A stretch of DNA of 64,000 nt from Streptomyces dysideae (GTDB lineage Bacteria > Actinomycetota > Actinomycetes > Streptomycetales > Streptomycetaceae): positions 17,057 to 81,056 of the forward strand of contig NZ_KQ949080.1 of the NCBI RefSeq assembly GCF_001514305.1, read 5' to 3'. Positions 26,531-38,129 of this stretch are shown here, piece by piece (within the stretch, counting starts at the first letter, position 1; each line of letters begins with the position of its first letter). Below the pieces are notes generated by a model. That model was not told where the DNA came from. It saw only the letters and a program-made list of their open reading frames with translations, and did no database searches. The position numbers were made by a program, and so were the translations under genes.

Positions 26531-26546
26531 ATCTCAGATATGAGAT
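26531..26546 (-). promoter_or_regulatory. Operator-like palindrome before HTH-MurA gene
   Basis: ATCTCA-GATA-TGAGAT, a perfect 6-bp inverted repeat with a 4-base spacer, ends 13 bp upstream of the start codon. No Shine-Dalgarno sequence is visible, so the message may be leaderless and the palindrome may overlap the -10 region. A natural candidate binder is the HTH domain of the protein itself. Confidence 0.6.
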
Positions 26547-26593
26547 GGCACATCCCGGGAGGGCCGTTCGGGTGACGCAGCCCTGATGCATCG

Positions 26594-26791
26594 TCAACGC
26601 CGCCTGGCGGTACGGGTGCGCCGCCACCCGAAAGGTCCGGGCAAGTCAACCGATGTCGTACGACGTCCCGTGCTGCTGTGCGTGCGACGCGGGCCGTGCC
26701 GGCCGCCGGTGGTGATGGACCAGGAGCGCCGGTTGATGTTCAGCCGCACTCCCGGCAGGATCCGGAAGCTCTTACGGAATGTGAGGGGCAT
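26594..26791 (-). CDS. DUF4236 domain small protein
   Basis: A 65-residue basic protein starting MPLTFRKSFRILPGVRLNIN and continuing with a Ser/Thr/Gly-rich stretch (SWSITTGG, TYSSTGRRTTS-like). This is the DUF4236 pattern, a short phage-associated and bacterial family of unknown function. The ATG at 26791 has AAGGGAG upstream. It lies just past the 3' end of the NAD synthase gene on the same strand. Confidence 0.85.
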   Translation of the reverse strand: MPLTFRKSFRILPGVRLNINRRSWSITTGGRHGPRRTHSSTGRRTTSVDLPGPFGWRRTRTARRR

Positions 26792-26889
26792 GTGCGTCTC
26801 CCTTCGAGGGCCGTCCAGTGCACTGGTCCGGTTACCCCGGCTTGGCGAACCGATGGCCGAACGCGACATGTTCCTCGAAGGCGACCGCG

Positions 26890-28931
<2,042 letters not shown>

Positions 28932-28935
<4 letters not shown>

Positions 28936-29390
28936 GATGCGCTGACCGGCCTTTCGAAGAACGTCTCCAGCACGACCGTCGCCTGGGTCCCGCGCACGCC
29001 CTCGATCGCGTAGAGCCGCCGCAGGACGTCCTGCAACTGCTCCGTGGTGGCCGTGCGCACCTTGACGAGGACGGCGGCGGTACCCGCGATGACGTGGGCT
29101 TCCTGGATCTCGGGGAGGGCGGCGAAGGATGCGGCCGCGTCACCCATCCAGGCCGACGAGTCGACCATGACGAAGGCGAGCACGCCCCGCCCGAGGGCGG
29201 CCGGGTCGACATCCACGATCGTGCGGCGGATGACACCGCGTTCACGGAGCTTGCGCACGCGGTCATGAGCCGCGCCGGCCGACAGGCCGACCGCCTTGCC
29301 GAGCGCCGCGTAGGCCTGTGTGGCGTCGCGCTGAAGCTCCGCGATCAGTGCCCTGTCGACGGCGTCCACGATTCCGTTGACCATCCCCAT
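28932..29390 (-). CDS. Lrp/AsnC-family transcriptional regulator
   Basis: A 152-residue regulator: N-terminal helix-turn-helix (VDRALIAELQRDATQAYAALGKAVGLSAGAAHDRVRKLRERGVI) and C-terminal RAM/AsnC ligand domain (AFVMVDSS..EAHVIAGTAAVLVKVR). The ATG at 29390 is used here; an ATG at 29384 is equally placed. It is translationally coupled to the NAD synthase gene (GTGA), suggesting it senses a nitrogen or NAD-related metabolite. It is divergent from the SMP-30 gene. Confidence 0.93.
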
Positions 29391-29470
29391 ACCTTCACCA
29401 TATCTGGTTCGGGCATTCTAGGATCAGAGTGAATGATATTCAGCTAGGGGTTCGCGGAGAGAGGTTGGCC

Positions 29471-30376
29471 ATGTCCGGCGAGATGCTCAAGAACCTGTAC
29501 GAGGTCCTGGACGAGCGCTTCCGCAGGTGCGCGAACGGCGACGCACGGCTCGAGCGGCTGCACGCCGACTGCCGCTGGGCCGAGGGGCCGCTCTATCTGC
29601 CCGCCTGGCGGCAGCTGATCTGGAGCGACATCCCCAACGACCGCCTGCTGCGCTGGGACGAGGCGACGGGCGTGATCGGGGTCTTCCGCTCCCCGGCCGG
29701 GCACGTCAACGGCAACACGCTCGACCGCGAGGGCCGGCTGGTGAGCTGCGAGCAGGGCAACCGCCGGGTCACCCGCACGGAGCACGACGGCCGCGTCACC
29801 GTGCTCGCCGACCGCTTCGAGGGCAAGCGCCTCAACAGCCCGAACGACGCGGTCGTCCGCTCCGACGGCTCGGTCTGGTTCACGGACCCGGACTTCGGGA
29901 TCATCAGCGACTACGAGGGGCACCGCGCCGAGAGCGAGATCGGCACCTGCGACGTCTATCGGATCGACCCCGTGACAGGCGGGGTCGACCGGGTCGCGGA
30001 CGGTTTCGGCGGCCCGAACGGCCTGGTCTTCTCGCCGGACGAAAGGCAGCTGTACGTCGCCGACACGAGAGCCGGGCAGATCCGCGTCTTCGACGTACAT
30101 GACGACCGCACCCTCTCGGAGGGCGAGGTCTTCGCCGAGCGCGCCGATGGCGGCTTCGACAACATCCGCCTCGACGACGAGGGGCGGCTGTGGGCCGCCG
30201 CGTTCGACGACGGCGTGCACTGCTACCACCCCGACGGCACACTGATCGGAAGACTGCGGGTGCCCGAGCCGGTCGCCAACATCGCCTTCGGTGGCCCGAA
30301 GAACAACCGCCTGTTCATCACGGCGACGACCTCGCTGTACTCACTCCTGATGTCCGTGACGGGCCTGCCCCGGTGA
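29471..30376 (+). CDS. SMP-30/gluconolactonase/LRE family protein
   Basis: A 301-residue six-bladed propeller protein. CRWAEGPLYLPAWRQLIWSDIPNDRLLRWD at the start, LNSPNDAVVRSDGSVWFTDPDFGI in the middle and GPNGLVFSPDERQLYVADT later are the family blocks, with the Glu and Asn/Asp metal ligands (EGP, SPND, PNGL). It hydrolyses sugar lactones or similar. The start at 29471 has a GAGAGAGG site; the upstream GTG at 29429 overlaps the probable promoter. Confidence 0.9.
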   Translation: MSGEMLKNLYEVLDERFRRCANGDARLERLHADCRWAEGPLYLPAWRQLIWSDIPNDRLLRWDEATGVIGVFRSPAGHVNGNTLDREGRLVSCEQGNRRVTRTEHDGRVTVLADRFEGKRLNSPNDAVVRSDGSVWFTDPDFGIISDYEGHRAESEIGTCDVYRIDPVTGGVDRVADGFGGPNGLVFSPDERQLYVADTRAGQIRVFDVHDDRTLSEGEVFAERADGGFDNIRLDDEGRLWAAAFDDGVHCYHPDGTLIGRLRVPEPVANIAFGGPKNNRLFITATTSLYSLLMSVTGLPR

Positions 30377-30426
30377 CAGCGGACAGGGAGGCCGGGCATG
30401 ACCATCCCGGCCCCATGTACTAGAGT

Positions 30427-30444
30427 TATCTCGACATCGAGATA
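30427..30444. promoter_or_regulatory. 18-bp palindrome upstream of aconitase
   Basis: TATCTCGA-CA-TCGAGATA, perfect 8-bp arms, lies about 140 bases before acnA. It resembles the kind of palindrome reported for the MarR-family regulator TamR, which controls aconitase and other citric-acid-cycle genes in Streptomyces coelicolor. The comparison is from memory. Confidence 0.65.
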
Positions 30445-30497
30445 TCTGCCGAGGCGTACCGCGGTCGCACACCGTCATCAGTCTGGTGGTAAGGCAT

Positions 30498-30518
30498 ACC
30501 TAACTTAGCCTTACCTTA
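30498..30518. promoter_or_regulatory. Iron-box-like site (DmdR1/IdeR)
   Basis: Read on the minus strand this region matches 13 of 19 positions of the actinobacterial iron box TTAGGTTAGGCTCACCTAA. It is 68 bases before the aconitase start, in or near its promoter, and would couple expression of an Fe-S enzyme to iron supply. Confidence 0.55.
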
Positions 30519-30519
30519 G

Positions 30520-33300
<2,781 letters not shown>

Positions 33301-33312
33301 CCTGATGTGAAC

Positions 33313-33355
33313 GAGCGCCCTGCCCCTGCATCTCGCGCGCGGGGGCAGGGCGCTC
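33313..33355 (+). terminator. acnA terminator
   Basis: A perfect 14-bp stem (33313-33326 with 33342-33355) 12 bases after the stop codon. Confidence 0.88.
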
Positions 33356-33492
33356 GCGCGCGACGGGGCGGAAGACGCTCCTGCGAGCATGATCGCACGC
33401 GACCTGTTGCCGGAGCGGAGCTGCGCATCCTACGACGACGAAGAGCCCCGCACCTGGTACCAGGACGCTGTTGGTTAATTCGGGGCCTGCCT

Positions 33493-33530
33493 ACTTCGCC
33501 CCGTCGATCGTTTGATCGGCGGGGCGAAGT
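33493..33530. repeat. Long inverted repeat
   Basis: Arms ACTTCGCCCCGTCGATC and GATCGGCGGGGCGAAGT are near-perfect complements around a few bases of loop. Either a second terminator or an end of a former mobile element. Confidence 0.6.
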
Positions 33531-33543
33531 GCTGCGAAGTGGC

Positions 33544-33575
33544 GGGTGCGGGTGCGGGTGCGGGTGCGGGTGCGG
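33544..33575. repeat. GGGTGC hexamer repeat (G-quadruplex-forming pattern)
   Basis: The hexamer GGGTGC is repeated five times, giving six runs of three G spaced by three bases on the plus strand. This satisfies the usual G-quadruplex pattern. Confidence 0.8.
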
Positions 33576-33686
33576 GCTCGTGGTTGGCCGGTGATGTGGG
33601 CGTCGATGCGGGCGAGGTTGATCGCGGCGGGTCGCGGGCCTCCGGTGCGGTCGCGTACAAGCGCGGGCCCCGCGTCGTGGTGAGCG

Positions 33687-33727
33687 ACTCTCGCACGAGA
33701 GTAACGGGGGCTGACTACTGACTACTC
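33687..33727 (+). promoter_or_regulatory. Operator-like sites before GntR remnant
   Basis: A perfect palindrome ACTCTCG-CA-CGAGAGT (33687-33702) is followed by a 7-bp tandem TGACTAC/TGACTAC starting near 33712. Such sites often serve GntR-type regulators of integrated Streptomyces plasmids. Confidence 0.45.
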
Positions 33728-33759
33728 TGTCACGTAAGTCACATGAGAGGAGGCGGACA

Positions 33760-34515
33760 GTGAGCACCGAGACGCCCCTGTACCTGCGCGTTGCCGAGGA
33801 GCTGCGCGCCCTGATCGAGTCGGGGGACTCCCGCCCGGAACCCGCCTCCCATCCGTTGCCGAGATCATCAAGCAATACGGAGGCAGCAACAGCGTGGCCA
33901 GCGCCGCGTACAAGCTGCTCGTCGATTACGGCCTCGTCGTGTCCCGGCACGGCGCCGGCCACTACGTCCGCGGTCGCGACACCCCCGATCTCCTGGTCCG
34001 CCGCCACCGCAAGCGCAGCGAGGACTCCCCTTTCGCGGAGGGAACGGCCGAGCAGGGCGCGGTAGGTACGTGGCGGCACGAGTCGACCACCGAGCAGGCC
34101 GGCGACACGGTGGCCGCGCGGCTCGGCATCGCGGCCGGAGACGCGGTCACGCACACCTCCTACGTGTACCTGGCCGACGACAAGCCGGTGCAGCTCGCCG
34201 AGTCGTGGAAGCCGCTCGCGCTCACCGGTCAGTTGCTGATTGCGCTGCCCGAGGTAGGGCCATACGCGGGCGTTGGGGGTGGCCGCACGGATGCGGGTCC
34301 TCGGCATCGAGGTCGGTAACCCCGTCGAGCGTGTGCGCGCCCGCGTGGCGACGCGGGCCGAGGCGCAGGCTCTCGGGATGACGGCGCCCGGCCCGGCGCT
34401 GTTCGTCGAGCGGACGTACTACGACCAGGCCACCGGCCGCCCCGTCGAGACCGTCGGCATAGTGATGCGCGGAGACCGGTGGGTGGCCATCTACGGGGAG
34501 CAGCCCCAGGCATGA
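33760..34515 (+). pseudogene. GntR/UTRA regulator with two compensating single-base indels
   Basis: The three frames together spell a complete GntR regulator. The N-terminus STETPLYLRVAEELRALIESGD is in one frame, the recognition helix and linker (VASAAYKLLVDYGLVVSRHGAGHYV, then the UTRA domain) in another, and the end (VAARMRVLGIEVGNPVERVRARV to GDRWVAIYGEQPQA) back in the first. One C seems missing near 33828 and one G extra in the five-G run 34275-34279. The start GTG at 33760 has GAGGAGG upstream. It is a recent pseudogene or carries sequencing errors. Confidence 0.85.
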
Positions 34516-34754
34516 CGAAACGCCCCCTGCATGTCCGTCTGGGACACGCAGGGGGCGCACTCCTTCATCTCCGCCATGTCCCGAGCTGTGCTGGTCACCT
34601 GATCCTTGATCGAGTGCCCGGAGTTCGGTGACAGCTCCTGGACGGCGTCGATGATGGTGACGACTCGGCGGTTCACCCGCCACGCCCCGCGGACGACGGC
34701 ACCGAGGGCGAGCAGCGCGGCCGCTCTCCCGCCGAGGTGGATGAGCAGGTCCAT
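34491..34754 (-). CDS. Small membrane protein, probably with altered C-terminus
   Basis: 87 codons from ATG 34754. One N-terminal membrane helix (LIHLGGRAAALLALGAVVRGAWRV) is followed by a charged helical region (TIIDAVQELSPNSGHSIKDQV). The last 25 or so residues run through an inverted repeat at 34524-34555 and overlap the end of the GntR remnant, so the original stop was probably lost. Similar short proteins occur beside GntR genes on integrated elements, as remembered. Function unknown. Confidence 0.5.
   Translation of the reverse strand: MDLLIHLGGRAAALLALGAVVRGAWRVNRRVVTIIDAVQELSPNSGHSIKDQVTSTARDMAEMKECAPCVSQTDMQGAFRHAWGCSP
34524..34555. terminator. Hairpin at the end of the GntR remnant
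   Basis: GCCCCCTGC and GCAGGGGGC flank a short loop just after the GntR stop codon. Probable terminator for that gene. Confidence 0.65.
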
Positions 34755-34822
34755 GGGCGCCCGCTCACATGCCTCTGGAGGGCTGATCCGGGTGCGGTCA
34801 CGTCCACTTGCTCCTATGTCAA

Positions 34823-35862
34823 TCAGGCGGCGCGTACGGCGGCTGGTTGATCGGTGCTGGCCTCGCTGTCATGGAGGAGGGCCCGGTAGACGACATCTGG
34901 CAGGCAGCGCCTGAGCGCGCGGATCGCTTCGGTGTTGGTGTTCCCGGCCTCGCGCCGATGCTGGAGGTAGGCCCGGGCGTCGGGATGGTAATGCGCCTGG
35001 GTGACAGCGATCCGGTGCAGGGCCGCGTTGAGTTGCCGGTTGCCGGTACGGCAGAGCCGATGACGTTCGCGGTTTCCTGACCAGACCGGCAGCGGCGCGG
35101 TGCCGTTGTGACGGGCGTAGGCGCTCTTGGAGTGGAACCGGCGGATATCGGCGGTCTCTCCGAGGATCTTCGCCGCGTTCAGGATGCCGCACCCTGGGAT
35201 CGCCAATAGGCGGGTGCCGCCTCGGTGACGAGGGCACCGAGCTCTGCTTCCAGGGAACGGATGTCGGCGGTGAGTCGGGCGACCGCTCCACCAGTTGCCT
35301 GGCCAGACGGGCCACCGTGCCGTCCTTGTCGGCGAGTTCCGTGGCCAGGGCCCTCAGGTGCTTGGCACGGTAAGGCAGCGGGCCGGCGGGTCCAGGCCGG
35401 GGTCGATCTCGTGCAAGTGCCAGCGCAGCTTGTTGATGATCCGGGTGCGCTCAGCGACGAGGTCGTCGCGGTGGTCGACCAGCAGGCGTATCTCCCGCGC
35501 GACGCCATCCAGGCAGGCGGTGGGCAGGTCGGGTTCGCGCAGGGCCGCCCTCGCGACGGCAAGCGCGTCAATCGGGTCGGACTTGCCGTAAGTGCGGGCC
35601 GCGCTCCGGCAGTTCGCCATCAGTTTCGGCGGGACCCGCACGATCCGCTCGCCAGCTGCAAGGAGGTCCCGCTCCAGTCGGCGGGACAAATGCCGGCAGT
35701 CCTCCACGGCCCACAACCGATCGTCGCCCCACTTCTTCGCCCAGGCCAGCAGCCGGAGGTGGTCGGCGCTGGTTAGGTGCGCTCGCCGATCTTGCGTCCG
35801 TGGTCGTCCACAGCGACAGCGGTGTGGTTGCGCTTGTGCGCGTCGATTCCGAAGACCATCAT
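34823..35862 (-). pseudogene. IS110-family transposase, frameshifted
   Basis: Starts with ATG 35862: MMVFGIDAHKRNHTAVAVDD is the DEDD RuvC-like N-terminus, but the frame stops after 29 codons (a base lost near 35774). It then continues in other frames: DRLWAVEDCRHLSRRLERDL, YGKSDPIDALAVARAALREP, then SLEAELGALVTEAAP, and finally the Transposase_20 part IPGCGILNAAKILGETADI. At least three single-base shifts break a gene otherwise about 345 residues long. IS110 enzymes use a structured bridge RNA and leave no inverted terminal repeats. Confidence 0.88.
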
Positions 35863-36300
35863 CGGCCGGTCTCCCTTCCGTCCCTTGGGTAAGAGCGGGC
35901 CGGTCGGGGGCACTCCTCAATCGGGGCGATGCCGCGCTCCTGTGAAGCCACACCGACCAGGGCTTCACGGGCCGCACAAGTGGACATGGCCACCGTCGAA
36001 CGGGCAGGACGTGGTGGAGCGAGCCCACGAAGCCACCCAGCAGCATGACATTGAGGACGTGGTGTACCGACCTTGGGCGCCGGATCGCCGACACGCGAGC
36101 GGACATGCGCGGAGGTCGAGGACCCGCTCAGCGCCGTACACCACGTGCGTGGACGCGGCCTCGTCGGCTGGGAGCACCTACCCTGAGCACCGAGGCGAGC
36201 GCATGAACCCGCTCGGGATCGTCGGCGCCGGGACGGGGCTCGGACCGGCCGCGGCGCGGACGTCGCAGTGAGCGAGACAGGCAGCGCCGCCCAGGGCGCT
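35863..36300. ncRNA. IS110 left-end non-coding region (candidate bridge RNA locus)
   Basis: About 440 bp without a gene, upstream of the IS110 transposase start. It contains a hairpin with 8-bp arms GTGAAGCC/GGCTTCAC and an 11-base loop (35942-35968) and a perfect 11-bp inverted repeat (36057-36067 with 36136-36146). In IS110-group elements the bridge RNA that pairs with donor and target DNA is transcribed from the region between the left end and the transposase gene. No loop could be assigned to donor or target by eye. Confidence 0.4.
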
Positions 36301-37236
36301 TCAGCGGTCGACGGTCCGCGCACCGAGATGCTGCCGGTACCAGGGGGCGCAGGCAGGGAACCGGTCACGCAGCGAACCGGCGGTGAGGCCGGTCTCCCGC
36401 CAGACGCGGGTGCTGTCGAAGTGGCGGTCGAGCGCGACCATCCCCACCTGCCGGGCCTTTTCAGGTCCCGCGAAGGCCAGCGCGTCCGTGTAGTCCAGAT
36501 CCCCGGTCGGGCGCGGCACATCGAGGTGTTCGGCCAACAGCTCGTACAGCTCCAGGACGCGGACCGGCTCCGGGTGGTTCACGTGCAGGACTCGGGGCCT
36601 GGTCGACGCGGCCGGCGGGGCCGGCGACAGCGCCAGGGCGGCGATCACCTTGGCCAGGTCCTCGACCGAGATCAGCGACAGCCGGGCCCGGCCGCCGTTC
36701 ACGGTGACCGGGGTCCGGGTCAGCGCTCTGGCCAGGGTCGGTATGAACCACATGTCCCCGGGACCGTAGACGAACATGGGCCGCAGCACCGTACCGCCTG
36801 CGGTCAGTACCGCGCGCTCGGCCGCCGCCCGGCTGCGGCTGGTCGGGGAGGCGGGGGCGAGCGGTACCTCGTCCTCGGCGATGCCGGCGTATGGACCGTC
36901 GCCGTAGACGGCGGCGGTGCTCAGCGCGATGATCCGCCGCACACCGGCCCGGCGGGCCTCGGCCAGCAGCGCCTGGGTGCCTCGCACGTTGACCGCCTCA
37001 CAGGTGGCCGCGTCGGCCTCGACAGCCGATGCGAGGTGCACCACGGTCTCCACACCGTCGCAGCAGCCGTGCAACGAGGCGGGGTCGGCGAGATCGGCGG
37101 CGAAGTACTCGGCTTCGATTCCGGCCGTACGCCGATGGGTCAGCACCCGCAGGGCGGCTGGATCCGGCAGCCGCCCGCGCAGTAAGGAGGCAGCCCGGCC
37201 GCCGATGAATCCACTCGCTCCGGTCAGCAGAATCAC
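36301..37236 (-). CDS. NAD(P)-dependent epimerase/dehydratase-type protein
   Basis: A 311-residue extended SDR protein. The Rossmann motif LLTGASGFIGG is at the very N-terminus, and the downstream catalytic-region equivalents are ALSTAAVYGDG and LRPMFVYGPGD; a classical YxxxK is not obvious, so it may be an atypical reductase or epimerase. The GTG start overlaps the stop of the UbiA-like gene (GTGA). It is the last gene of a five-gene operon. Substrate unknown. Confidence 0.85.
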   Translation of the reverse strand: MILLTGASGFIGGRAASLLRGRLPDPAALRVLTHRRTAGIEAEYFAADLADPASLHGCCDGVETVVHLASAVEADAATCEAVNVRGTQALLAEARRAGVRRIIALSTAAVYGDGPYAGIAEDEVPLAPASPTSRSRAAAERAVLTAGGTVLRPMFVYGPGDMWFIPTLARALTRTPVTVNGGRARLSLISVEDLAKVIAALALSPAPPAASTRPRVLHVNHPEPVRVLELYELLAEHLDVPRPTGDLDYTDALAFAGPEKARQVGMVALDRHFDSTRVWRETGLTAGSLRDRFPACAPWYRQHLGARTVDR

Positions 37237-38129
37237 AACGCACCAGCCTGGATCGTCAACGTCAGATAACTGGTCACGACGTAGCCCATCGCCAGGGGCA
37301 CCGGCCAGGCTCCCGTGCGCCGCCGCAGGAAGCGCGGCAGCGCGAGGAGAGGGAACACCAGCGCCGCGTAGGGGAGCAGTGCCCACGCCGCATCCGCGCC
37401 GCTCTCCCGCCACGGGCGCAACAGCGTCAGTTGCAGCGCGGCGGCCAGTACGGCACAGCCCATCGCCGTACCGGCGCTGCCCAGCGGGCCGAGCCGACCC
37501 GAGTACAGCCGTGCGTTCCCGGCGCCGGACCAGGACGTCTTACGGGCGAACTCGAAGTGCAGGAACACCGCGACGAACACTCCCACCAGGGGGATGGCCC
37601 GCCAGCCCAGCCAGCTGCCCTGCTCTCCCTCCGCGGAGAGGTAGACGTAACAGCTCAGCAGCAACTGCACTGGATAGGTGACCGCCAGATTGAGCAGCAG
37701 CCCCTCCCTGACCCGGGCCGAGGCCCGTTCCAGGGCAACCAGCCCGAGCGCGTACACCAACTGGCAGAGCAGTACGAGCAGTGCGGCCGCCGGCAGTCCG
37801 GCGTTGAGCGCTACCAGCAGCGCCGCGAGGACGACCATCGCCACCCGCAGTTCCCGCTGGGTGACCGCTCCGGTCACCAGCGGACGGCCTGGGTTGTGCA
37901 TCCGGTCGTACTCCATGTCCTTCTGCTCGTCGATCATCCGCAGATACAGCAGGGCGAGCACGACCGTCGCGGCGCGCACGGCCGTGCCGGCCGAAGGCTG
38001 CCATGACCCCTGGGCCAGCAGGGCGGCCGTGCCCTCGAGCGCCAGTGCCCACAGCACTCCGTACGTCACGTACACCTGAGGGGTGAACACCGCCAGGACA
38101 AAGCGCCCCAGCTTGCCGAGCACCGTCAT
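37233..38129 (-). CDS. UbiA-family prenyltransferase-like membrane protein
   Basis: A 298-residue polytopic protein with about eight to nine hydrophobic segments. The sequence DEQKDMEYD (D67, D71, D75) followed by HNPGRPLVTG corresponds to the first Asp-rich diphosphate-binding motif of UbiA enzymes. The second motif is weak (around FEFARKTSW). UbiA proteins transfer isoprenyl groups to aromatic or other acceptors in the membrane. It is coupled on both sides: ATGA with the dikinase gene and GTGA with the epimerase gene. Confidence 0.82.
   Translation of the reverse strand: MTVLGKLGRFVLAVFTPQVYVTYGVLWALALEGTAALLAQGSWQPSAGTAVRAATVVLALLYLRMIDEQKDMEYDRMHNPGRPLVTGAVTQRELRVAMVVLAALLVALNAGLPAAALLVLLCQLVYALGLVALERASARVREGLLLNLAVTYPVQLLLSCYVYLSAEGEQGSWLGWRAIPLVGVFVAVFLHFEFARKTSWSGAGNARLYSGRLGPLGSAGTAMGCAVLAAALQLTLLRPWRESGADAAWALLPYAALVFPLLALPRFLRRRTGAWPVPLAMGYVVTSYLTLTIQAGAL

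Larger units (their letters stand above)
33301..33759. other. Repeat-rich intergenic region after aconitase
   Basis: About 460 bp without a gene: the acnA terminator, a second long inverted repeat, a hexamer repeat and palindromes in front of the broken GntR gene, each listed separately. It seems to be the edge of an inserted and decaying element. Confidence 0.6.

Noticed and set aside
33544..33575. Hexamer array as a CRISPR
   Set aside because: Units are 6 bp with no spacers and no cas genes nearby; it is a simple tandem repeat.
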